Positions 24,330 to 33,716 of a stretch of DNA of 64,000 nucleotides are shown here, in pieces. Made by a program: the position numbers and the translations under genes. The stretch is taken from contig JBAMJR010000031.1 in assembly GCA_038501785.1 (NCBI GenBank), positions 16,493,501-16,557,500 of the forward strand, in the 5' to 3' direction. The notes beneath the pieces were generated by a model that had not been told where the DNA came from, made no database searches, and saw nothing but the letters and a program-made list of their open reading frames with translations. Within the stretch, counting starts at the first letter, position 1; every line of letters begins with the position of its first letter. Origin of the DNA: Myoxocephalus aenaeus. Lineage: Eukaryota; Chordata; Actinopteri; Perciformes; Cottidae.

Positions 24330-25135
24330 TTCGGAGTCAGTGTTGGTGTTCCAAAGGCCCGAGATGTAAATATGATGTCGGGGGTTGGATTTCAAAACTG
24401 GAACTCTGATCCAGCACGATCCAGTTTGTCTCTTTCCTGTTCCGACGTGACGATATTTGCACAAAATCAGCTCTGTTCTTCCCCAGTTTGTTGTGGAAAA
24501 ACTGATTCCTGACCTCAACCTCATCCAACACTTTTTGGGATGAACTGGAACGGTCGCCGTCGCCGTCGCCATGTTGTTATTTCACAACCGGTAAACGAAG
24601 GTGACTATCTTTGTAATGTGGAGGAGTGACGTAGAGACGACATATACGTCGCTGGTAGCGGCAGCGACCTGTCAATCACCTTGTAGCCCCGCCCTAAAGC
24701 GTCCCCTGCTTTATTGTCTGTTTGACTCTAAATGACCATCATGTACTAAATGAACATCATGCTGTATTGAAGAAGACTTGAAACTAGAGATTGAGACATA
24801 AACTCATGTTTACAATGTTTACTGAGGGAATAAATCAAGAGAGAGGTAGAGTCATTTATATAGACTTCTATACAACCAGAGGAGTCGCCCCCTGGTGGTC
24901 AGTGGAGAGAATGCAGGTTCAAAACACGACGGCGTAGACGTGGGATTCGCGTGGCGTTGGGCCGTTTTATATTAATCTGAATATGCACGGCTGCATTTAA
25001 ACAGGAATATTAGTTGATTGATGTAAACGTAGTGGGTGTTACAGCAGCACGTTAATGCATGTTATTTTGGAGGAAGATGATCACGTGTAATGTTTGGGTG
25101 TCTATATACTTTTGGTTATGTACTATATGTGTAGC
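24330..25135 (+). pseudogene. Tc1/mariner-like transposon relic with nested R1
   Basis: At about 24510-24556 the + strand encodes PDLNLIQH, then after a frameshift WDELER, which resembles the PDLNPIEHLWDELxRR block near the C-terminus of Tc1/mariner transposases. At 25096-25131 TTTGGGTGTCTATATACTTT followed by TGGTTATGTACTATAT resembles the terminal repeat of the same kind of fish element (recalled form: TGTCCACATACTTTTGGCC). An R1 copy (24553-24916) sits between the transposase fragment and that end, so it probably inserted into this relic. No upstream terminus found. Non-functional. Confidence 0.55.
24553..24916 (-). repeat. R1 interspersed repeat, copy B
   Basis: Reverse-orientation copy: GTCGCCGTCGCCATGTTG, TTTGTAATGTGGAGGAGTGA, CCTGTCAATCACCTTGTAG, AAACTCATGTTTACAATGTT and TATACAACCAGAGGAG follow in the reversed family order. 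It carries a perfect CTCF-like core, CCACCAGGGGGCGAC on the minus strand, at 24884-24898. Confidence 0.88.
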
Positions 25136-25447
25136 AAAGTTCTAGCCCTGTAGCACTCGTGCATACATGTAAACATGGAGGCATTTATAACAAGCATATT
25201 AAAGCATTAGACTGTTTTCCTGTTTTGGAGCAGACCAAAAAAAAAGTCTTCCAACATATCTGCTAAACTTCACAGTAGGGGAAAAAAAATGTTGTCCTCC
25301 CATGTACCTTATGCGCTTGTATAATCTTTATTCATCTCTTTACAATGAGGAGGAAACTGCCCGAGTTGTCAGCGAGCATCATGTATTTGGCCGAGTCTCA
25401 GGTGGCTCTGATTTCCCAGCAGGCCAGATGGCAGCGCTGTGTGGGCA
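25136..25447. other. Unassigned stretch
   Basis: No gene or recognised repeat before the GT tract. Confidence 0.5.
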
Positions 25448-25500
<53 letters not shown>

Positions 25501-25501
25501 A
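25448..25501. repeat. (GT)n microsatellite with one TA interruption
   Basis: Dinucleotide run of 54 bases with a GTATGT break at about 25472. Confidence 0.95.
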
Positions 25502-25995
25502 GAAGAGGGCCAGCAGCCTCGTGGAGGGAGGATTGCTCACACCCTGGCTCTCTCTCCTCTGTCCTCCGTGCAGCTGTGCTTCTCCCTCCAACTTGAACTT
25601 TTTAATTTGTTCAATATGTGGCAGAGGACACGGAGTAAAGCGGAACACATGTCTGGTGGCCGAGGCCTCCGACGGGCAGCGGCGCTGAGAGGAGGTCATA
25701 TTTTTCACTTACAGAAGTCTGCTGCTGTTAATTCTGTAAAAAGACACTTTTTTATGTTGTACTTGTAGAAGTGATCTGTTTCAACGGAAATTAGGGTGAT
25801 TATTTTTTGTATGTGATTAATCCAGATTTATTTATTTCTTTAAATGACAGTTTAAGATCCCCCAAAAACACTAAATAGCATTCAAAAACATTTATTTTTA
25901 TTTTTATTATACTTCACAAAAGTTATGTTGTGGGTCATTTTTGCCTTTAATTGATAATGTACATATAGTAGAGAGGCAAACAGGATTTCTTCACA
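25502..25995. other. Unassigned stretch
   Basis: GC-balanced sequence to about 25690, then AT-rich. The 128-codon + frame 25302-25688 crosses the GT repeat as (CV)n and is not accepted. Confidence 0.5.
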
Positions 25996-26287
25996 GGGCG
26001 ACTGTGGCTCAGTGGTGAGCAGGGTCGTCCTTCAATCAGAGGATCGGCGGTTCGATCCCCGGCTCCGCTAGCCCATGTCGATGTGTCCTTGAGCAAGACA
26101 CTTAACCCTAAATTGCTCCCGTAGCTGCGTCTACGGTGTATGAATGGTTGACAATCTGATGTGGCTCCTTGCATGGTGCTCCTATCATCAGTGTATGAAT
26201 GGGTGAATGATGTCATGTAGTGTTAAAGCGCCTTGAGTGGTTGGAAGACTAGAAAGGCGCTATACAAGTATGGGTCCATTTACCATT
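25996..26287 (+). mobile_element. tRNA-derived SINE, copy 1
   Basis: The 5' part has RNA polymerase III promoter boxes: A box TGGCTCAGTGG at 26005-26015 and B box GGTTCGATCCC at 26049-26059. The body includes GAGCAAGACACTTAACCCTA and the 3' part GCGCCTTGAGTGG ... GGCGCTATACAAGTATGGG, ending CCATTTACCATT. The second copy at 63565-63872 shares the whole order. A familiar teleost SINE by recall; name not assigned. No clear target duplication seen. Confidence 0.9.
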
Positions 26288-27944
26288 ACTTGTCTCAGCC
26301 TCCCAAACAAAACAAAAATGAACGCAAAAAGTAATAATAATAAGTAAAACATCATTTTAAAGGTCCGAAGCAACAATTTGACCAGAAGCAACTACATTGA
26401 TGGTGAGCTCCTCGATGTTGAGCACTAAAGAGTTGTCAAGTACCTTTAAGTACCTTTTAATAAAACAGTTTCTCATCAGTTTAGTGTGGAAATGCGCGGC
26501 AAGACGACAACAAATCAGACTATGCACACCAGTGTGAATAGATGTTCCATTTTCCTCCATAAAATAAATAAACATTACACCATCCAGACAGTGAATGTCT
26601 TATGGGCTAACGACACAATGCATGAACCCCGTCCCGTGACCAGCGCGTCCCACATGCTCTCGTTGGCGAGAGCCGACCAGGTGCAGCATTCGAGCGCTCC
26701 GATTGGCCGGGGCGTCCACGCCCGCTGAGGCACCGGTACCCTGATTTGTTCAATCGGCTGTCCCGACCCGAACTACCGGAGGTCAATGTCTAACCTCGAC
26801 CAATCGTCTCAGGCCTCGACTAGGATTCATAATAATGCGTCACCAGCCTTAGACATGTTGCATATATGGACTCCATTGCCTTCTTCATCGTATCCTTTAT
26901 CCTTTATCTGTTTGTCGAGGTAGTCGCTGCGATGTGTTTTGGGGTACATGCTTGGAATATAACTGGTCAAACGGATATTTCTGCAGGATGGAAATCCGAT
27001 GAAATCGAGGTCCGTCCGAATATCTTTTTAACATTTATTTGTACTTTATTTAATAGCCACAGAAAAATAAATCATGCACCACTCATGCTTCTCGCTCCCG
27101 GTTTCCAGACCGAACATCTAAACGTCTCCACTTAGTGATGCGGTGATGTTACCTTCCACATCGTGCGATGATTCCTTGTGAAAACCTTTTTTCGGGAGGA
27201 AGTGTTCAAGCAGTAAGAAAAACAAAGTTTCCACCAGCGACACGATGCAGTTTGGATTTGCCGTTCCGCTCATTAACAATTTGTCAGAACAACAAACACG
27301 CGTTGGATCAATGTGACGAGAGTTGCAGTCGTCCTGTTGCTGTTGGATTAAGTAAACCCGGGATTAACTAAGATACTGTATAGGCTGCAAAGCTCTAATG
27401 TGGGGGGGAGGAAAAAAAGAAAAATGTCTGTTCTGGTAATAAAATCTTTCAAAGCCTGCAGCTTATCACTGCAAAATAAGCATCTTGCAACTGGATTACA
27501 ACTCTCATGCTCGCAAGTGTTTTCACACTCCAGTCCAGATGGGAGACTCGCTCCGTAACCTAAGTGGTATCTTCTTTCGTGCATCTTTTTTATTTTTTAT
27601 ATTGTAATGTGACAAACTATACAATCAATTAATACCAGACAAGCCAATACAAACACTTGGAAGGACGATAACTCCATCAGCTGTGTTTATTTCCCTTTTT
27701 TATCTCCGCATCCCAAAAAATGGGACGCGGAGACTTATTTTCAAACTGGAGAGACGAACACATGGCGGCTCCATTTCTCAGCTGCACTTTTGTTGAACTA
27801 ATAGATCATGGAAGATTATTTGAGATTATTTTCAAAATTCTTGAAGGAAAGTTGAGAAAAAATGCCCACTGACTCTAGATTGGATACAAATAAACTACAA
27901 AAAGTGTGTTTTTAAGGTGTGTGACAGTTTGAGCAGTGTAGTCT

Positions 27945-27946
<2 letters not shown>
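26288..27946. other. Unassigned stretch
   Basis: No gene recognised. The 89-codon frame 26866-27135 begins with a hydrophobic run (IAFFIVSFILYLFVEVVAAM), but nothing else supports a gene: there is no splice or promoter context and no recognisable family. Confidence 0.45.
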
Positions 27947-28035
<89 letters not shown>

Positions 28036-28051
28036 TACAAACACACACACC
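27947..28051. repeat. (CA)40 microsatellite with imperfect tail
   Basis: About 80 bases of perfect CA, then ATACACATACAAACACACAC. Confidence 0.97.
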
Positions 28052-29513
28052 ATGACAATCATGAAGCTAGCCAGCACTTCCTGTTGTTGTGTAACGTGAC
28101 CTTTCGGGGCCACGGAGCACCTCATAATCTTATTATTAAACATATCACTATCGTGTGTACCCTTAGATCCCGTGGGAACTATTTGTATTCTGAAACCTTT
28201 CAACCTGAATACTTTTTCATCGCGATATACAGAAACACATGTCAGTTAGAGTCTTGTTAACAAATAGTTTCTATTGGCCCAAAGCTAACGTGGGCGGGAG
28301 AAATGGAAACAATATGCTGGTTTTATTGGCATGCATGTTGCCCGTCTGTACATCTGATGTATGATATGAACTTGTAATGATACGCCACATTTTTTACACA
28401 ACATCCCAGCCTTTGTTGAGGTCAGGAAATGGTATAGTGGACATGTATACTCATTAAATGATCATGCCCATTTTTACACTTTTTTTTTAGACATTGTCAT
28501 CTTCCCAAAAATGTGATGCAGAATGTAAGAAAAATAAATACTGTGTAATGATTTGAAGGAGCCAGATAGTAACCAGTTGTTCAATTTGTCTTGTTGGAGG
28601 TCTTTAAACAGAGACATGTGGCCCCCAATTTGTAGTTAGAATGCGTGTTTGACCCAAATCTTAAACTACTAAAAAAGGTGAATATTCCTCCGTTCTGTCA
28701 CGATCCTTTCCCAAACTATGATATTTAATATTTAGAGAGCACTTGACACATGGAAAAAAGTGAAAATCAAACACTCCGCTCCACTTCTGGAGCTCCGCCT
28801 CCAGATACAAGCCAAACGGTGCAAGTGGCAGAATGATCAGTGCAAGGGTCCAGTCGTTTTCTGCAACATTTTAGATTTTTTTGTGTTGGGAGTTCTTTAA
28901 AAAAAATATGGTCTCACTAAAAATATCATTGGTGTTGCGATGTCCATTCAGTGAATTGGCTTTGACAATTGAGTTAAAGTAGCTCATCTAATAAAAAGCT
29001 AAACATTTGTTCAGTATGTTCCGGCATCTTCAGTGTGATAATTTACAGCTTTTTTTATATATTTTTTTTTAAATAATGAATATTACTTTATTTTCTGTCA
29101 TTTTTAGACTAGATAATAATACACAATGGTAATATATTGATTGACAATATTGATTTGTGCTGGAGCTCTCGAATATCACCAATTTCTGTTGCTATAATCA
29201 GTTGCGTTTGATATCAAGGCTCAATATATTTCCTTATTTTTTTCACACAAAAGCCAGTGGAGTGTCTGTAACGAACCGTACTAATCACAGTCTCAATTTG
29301 GATGCCCCCCCTCTTGTCTCTTCACCTCCCGTCTCTCCACCTGACTCATCCACCCGTCTCTCTCCGCAGTCACGCTCCCGTCCGCCTGACGAGATCTCTC
29401 TGACACTCCTTGCTGACATATTCAAACTATTGTTCTGCCGCTCCGGGTGGCACAGGTGGGCCTGCGTCTCTCCAACATGGCCCAGTTACAAGGCGACGCT
29501 CCCTGCCAAGTCA
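28052..29513. other. Unassigned AT-rich stretch
   Basis: No gene or identified element. T-rich near 29050-29070. CT-rich and GC-richer from 29300. Confidence 0.5.
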
Positions 29514-29543
29514 GGGGGGGGGGGGGGGGGGGGGGGGGGGGGG
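29514..29543. repeat. Poly(G) run, G30
   Basis: Uninterrupted G homopolymer. A candidate G-quadruplex or triplex former, and a common place for length errors. Confidence 0.93.
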
Positions 29544-30494
29544 CGGGGAGCTGGAACGGTTTAGACCGTATTGCGCCGCACCTGCTTCGCCCTCGCCATC
29601 AGATCCCCCCTCGCCTCGCCTGCCATGCTGCCGCCGCAGAGAGCGCTCCCTCTCCTCGCCGAGCCCCCCCCACCCACATGCGCCGCAAAACCCCGTAAAA
29701 TCCACTGAACTTAGCCGCTCTGACGGCCGTGGCCAAAACAGCATCTGATGTGCCTTATTTGTTGACTGTGCGAGATTAGCTGCAGAGGGTACACGTCGAG
29801 GGGCTTACCATGCAGAGATGGAGCGAAGCCCCCACCCCTCCGTCAAACACCCGCCAGCGCTGCCAAATAATGAGGAGTGGAAGATTCTCCAGCTTGTCTA
29901 AAGCCCTCGTCACAGTCGGTCCGCGCACACTTCTGCTCCCGAGCCAGACTGTAGTGCAGATACTGTAAGATACGGAACCGGCTGCTGACTCCTGCATACG
30001 CCCGGCAGCCCGGCAGCAAATGTCCCGGTCATTTCTGTTTCAACGGGAACCGAGCACCTGGATTGTCTGTGCAAGAATTTTGATTTGTTAAACAGAGGTT
30101 CAGGGGAAGATATGTGCATCTCACATATGTGCACATTTTAATTCACACGAATCAGGTGTTTTTTATTTACTTTAGCACAAATGCAGTTTGAACTGTGAGT
30201 AAGCATAAGCGGACTGCGTCGAGGTCCGCCTCATTACTGCGACAACCGGAGTAGTGCTAAAAGCAAATTCTCCAAACACGCTGAGTCTTTGGACATCAAG
30301 CCTCCATCATGAGAACTGATCACTGTAATTAACATTATAATACGGGTAAATCAAATCAAGCATTCTGATTGGTTGAGAGTGAGTCACGGGGTGTACTTTA
30401 TTCAGCCATAAAGTACTGTACAGCCTGTTTACATTTAGAGCGTTCCATATCAGTGCGCACTTAAAAATAACAGGTAGATTTAAATTGCGCGACC
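29544..30494. other. Unassigned stretch
   Basis: GC-rich C-tract sequence to about 29700, then mixed unique sequence. ORFs of 73-135 codons spanning the poly(G) run or GC-rich DNA are not supported. Confidence 0.5.
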
Positions 30495-30878
30495 GTTAGT
30501 GTTGGATTCTCGGTCCGCTCTTTAGTCTACAGTTTCTCCTCCTGGTTTCCGCCCACTGCCACGATGAAGGAGGGGGGCTCCTTCATCCCAGCTGTTGGCC
30601 GTTGCCTTGATCACCGGCAGGTGATTAAAGGTCCACAGCGTGACCCGGCTTATTGTCGGGTTGTTACTTTGTAAGAATTGGTCACACGAGCGGTTGAGTT
30701 GCCCTCCCGACTCTGGAGCAGGAGAGGTGGATCTCCTGTGTTCGCTGGACCTGACCGGTAGCATTCGTTTGTATCTGTTTGTGGTGTCTTGTTTACTTTA
30801 AATAAAGTCCGCCCGTGGAACTGTACTGCTGCGTGTGTTGCGTTTGGGTCCGCTACACCACACACTCCTAACAGTTAG
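30495..30878 (+). mobile_element. Solo LTR of an LTR retrotransposon with 5-bp target duplication
   Basis: Starts TGTTGGATTC at 30500 and ends ACTCCTAACA at 30873, the canonical TG...CA ends in a short TGTT/AACA inverted repeat, 374 bp long. GTTAG flanks both sides (30495-30499 and 30874-30878). AATAAA lies at 30801-30806, about 70 bases before the end, as expected of an R/U5 polyadenylation signal. GCGTTTGGGTCC near the 3' end is familiar from fish LTRs. No internal gag/pol sequence or second LTR is next to it, so it is a solo LTR left by recombination. Ty3/Gypsy is the likeliest class, by inference. Confidence 0.82.
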
Positions 30879-31323
30879 TTGCCGTTTCAAGCTTGACAGT
30901 TAAAAACATGTTTGGTGTAAACTTTGATATTGTCACGTCCGCAGTAACGACTCGCAGACGTTGGTTTCCTTAACTTGCAGGTTTATTGCTTGAGTGTTCA
31001 CAGTATTGCAACGGGGCTCTTCGCTAACAGTAGCTCAAACGGAACAGCTAACAAGCTCACGTAGCGTCCCCCACACTAGCATAACGAACGACAACACACA
31101 CGTCACTTCCTCCCTAACCTAAAGATGAGGAATGAAAAGGGTTTGATCACAAAATCGTGATAATTTCCAGTGAGAGATAATTACGTCGGTAAATTCCCGA
31201 CGCGAGGCAAGTTCTCTAAACATCATGGAGGAGAAAAATGACAGAGAAAAGACGGACAGAAGCAGCGAGAGCACTTCTTTACATCGGTGGCTGAGCGTCA
31301 TCCTCCACCCTGCTTTCAACCGG
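30879..31323. other. Unassigned stretch between solo LTR and hairpin cluster
   Basis: Includes AACTTGCAGGTTTATTGCTT and GGCTCTTCGCTAACAG, which look like part of another retroelement, but no ends are found. Confidence 0.35.
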
Positions 31324-31405
31324 GCTGGTCAGTAAATCGCAGATTTACTGACCAGCTCGTCCGTTTTATAGTCCCGTATGTGCGTCCCGTGCGTCCCGGG
31401 ACTAT
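31324..31405. repeat. Two adjacent hairpins
   Basis: GCTGGTCAGTAAATC at 31324-31338 is exactly complementary to 31342-31356 with a 3-base loop. ATAGTCCCG at 31368-31376 pairs exactly with 31397-31405. Confidence 0.85.
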
Positions 31406-31515
31406 TTTCTCTGCCGCTGAAATGCGATACACAACGTTTTGCCGGCTACAACTATTTTGTGCTGAAAGGCAGCTTACTATTACTATTTATAAAGTCGCAG
31501 GTACCCGTATTATAA

Positions 31516-31663
31516 AAGCAATAAGGTACTCGAGGCAGTACTGTGTCTACAATAATGTACAGTTCAAGGGTTTGCCGGCCCTCCGCTGCGCGTCGGGCCT
31601 AACAACTCCCTTGAACAGTACATTATTGCACGACACAGTACTGCCTCTCGTACCTTATTGCTT
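31516..31663. mobile_element. Foldback element with 55-bp arms
   Basis: The left arm 31516-31570 (starting AAGCAATAAGGTAC) is about 90% complementary to the right arm 31608-31663 (ending GTACCTTATTGCTT), with a 37-base GC-rich loop. TTAATTAAA follows directly. Likely a MITE or foldback transposon; the wider element may include the hairpins at 31324-31405. Confidence 0.75.
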
Positions 31664-31814
31664 AATTAAAATCCCCATAAGGAACCAGAACACTGAGAGA
31701 AGTCTGAAGACTGGATTTACTCTTATTTTACCGACTGACTGTTACCACAGTTCCCAACTTTTGAAAAGACATAAAGTTTATTTAAGGTGTCCTGCTTGTG
31801 TGGTGTGAATTGTT

Positions 31815-32885
31815 GTTGACGTCGTGACTCAGAAGTTTGACGTCGCGTAACAGAAGTTTTACGCCATGACTCAGACATTTGACGTTGTGACGACGAGTTT
31901 CACGTTGTGACAAAGAAGTTTGAAGTCGTAGCTCAGAAGTTTGACGTTATGACTCAGAAGCTTGACGTGGTGACTCAGAAGTTTGACGTTATGACTCAGA
32001 AGCTTGACGTCGTGACTCAGAAGCTTGACGTCGTGACTCAAAAGCTTGACGTTATGACTCAGAAGCTTGACGTCGTGACTCAAAAGCTTGACGTTATGAC
32101 TCAGAAGCTTGACGTCGTGACTCAGAAGCTTGACGTCGTGACTCAAAAGCTTGACGTTATGACTCAGAAGCTTGACGTGACTCAGAAGCTTGACGTCGTG
32201 ACTCAGAACTTTGACGTCGTGACTTTCTGAGTCACGACGTCAAGCTTCTGGCTTGACGTCGTGACTCAAAAGCTTGACGTCATGACTCAGAAGCTTGACG
32301 TGACTCAGAAGCTTGACGTCGTGACTCAGAAGCTTGACGTCATGACTCAGAAGCTTGACGTCGTGACTCAGAAGCTTGACGTCATGACCAGAAGCTTGAC
32401 GTCGTGACTCAGAAGCTTGACGTCATGACTCAGAAGCTTGACGTGACTCAGAAGCTTGACGTCGTGACTCAGAACTTGACGTCATGACTCAGAAGCTTGA
32501 CGTCATGAATCAGAAGCTTGACGTGACTCAGAAGCTTGACGTTATGACTCAGAAGCTTGACGTGACTCAGAAGCTTGACGTCGTGACTCAGAAGCTTGAC
32601 GTCGTGACTCAGAAGTTTGACGTGACTCAGAAGCTTGACGTCGTGACTCAGAAGTTTGAAGTCGTGACTCAGAAGTTTGAAGTCGTGACTCAGAAGTTTG
32701 AAGTCGTGACTCAGAAGTTTGAAGTCGTGACTCAGAAGTTTGACGTCGCGACTCAGAAGTTTGACGTCGTGACTCAGAGTTTGACAATGGGATGCAGAGT
32801 TTGACAATGTGACTCAGAAGCTTGCATCGTCGTTAGACGTCGTGAAACAAAGTACAATGTTGTGACTCAGAGTTTGACATCAAAG
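31815..32885 (+). repeat. 21-bp minisatellite of AP-1/CRE-like units, about 50 copies
   Basis: The unit reads TGACTCAGAAGCTTGACG followed by TCG or TTA; 18-bp units lacking one triplet are interspersed. By eye about 40 perfect TGACTCA (AP-1/TRE) motifs are present, one of them inverted, and about six TGACGTCA (CRE) motifs. AAGCTT recurs in the middle part and AAGTTT towards both ends. The ends are more divergent than the centre, as in arrays growing by unequal exchange. One unit is inverted at 32228-32245. Because 21 and 18 are both multiples of three, long frames (TQKLDV)n stay open on both strands, but they have no gene context. Confidence 0.93.
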
Positions 32886-33520
32886 GCAAGAGTGTTTGCA
32901 ACGCGTGAGTCAGAGAAACATGCTGGCATTGATCAAATGAACTGATAACCTCTGAGGCATACAATTCCAATGGATCAGACAATTTGGAAGCGCATCTCAA
33001 CTGCTACCTGTTCTTGATTACGATCCCGAGTAGAGATTCGGTTATGTGTCTACATGGCCAAGAAAACTGGGTTCTCTATCAGAAATGTAGCTACATGAAC
33101 ACCATCTCCTTTAACCTGAGTTCAGAGCCGATCAGGCTTTTATTTTGATAGAGCAGCTTTCCTCTCGCGCCAAAGTTTGTGTTGCACATTAAAAGTGAAG
33201 TTCACCCAAATCACTAGGAAACACTCTCACTTATCACTTGGGATTTTTAACTGTTGAGGAACTTTAATTTGTGTGTGAAAGACATGTTGCTGTTCAGGTC
33301 GCCTGCAAAGATGGATACAACTAGAAAAATGTTGAATTCCTCCTTCAGGAATAGCACTGTCCTCAGATATGATGTTGCCCACTGCCTCTAAAATATTTGC
33401 GGCTAGCTAAAAGATGCACGAGGACAAATTTCCCAGAAAAAGATTAATGAATGAAAATGACCTAACTGCCTCTATGGCAGGTTGATGTGACCAGGCTACA
33501 GTGAGCACATGTAAACACAC
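32886..33520. other. Unassigned stretch
   Basis: No gene recognised. GTGAAGTTCACCCAAATCAC near 33196 resembles the start of R3-type repeats, weakly. Confidence 0.45.
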
Positions 33521-33655
33521 TGTGTGTGTGTGTGTGTGTGTGCGTGTGTGTGTGTGTGAGGCCTGCTGGCTGCTGGGGATTCGCTGTGCGAGAGCTCCCT
33601 CTTGGTGCCAGTCGGCCTACTGTTGGTGAGCAGACTGCTGCTACACCAGAGCTGC

Positions 33656-33713
<58 letters not shown>
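33521..33713. repeat. (GT)19 and (CA)27 microsatellites in inverted arrangement
   Basis: GT run at 33521-33558 and CA run at 33659-33713, separated by 100 bases of mixed sequence. The two runs are complementary to one another. Confidence 0.95.

Positions 33714-33716
<3 letters not shown>

Noticed and set aside
26005..26059. Functional tRNA gene
   Set aside because: A and B boxes are present, but the sequence belongs to a SINE with a long body and a second copy at 63.6 kb. No cloverleaf or anticodon arm is evident.
26866..27135. Small membrane protein with hydrophobic N-terminus
   Set aside because: Only 89 codons, with no further support; hydrophobic runs arise easily in T-rich DNA.
30500..30873. 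Part of a complete endogenous LTR element
   Set aside because: No internal coding sequence or second LTR adjoins it, and GTTAG flanks both sides, so it is a solo LTR.
31907..32804. Repeat protein of (TQKLDV)n, open for over 90 codons on both strands
   Set aside because: The frame follows only from a 21/18-bp minisatellite without stop codons. It is open on both strands, has no promoter or splice context, and matches no family.
31815..32885. CRISPR-like array
   Set aside because: Units are directly abutting with no unique spacers, and the host is a vertebrate.
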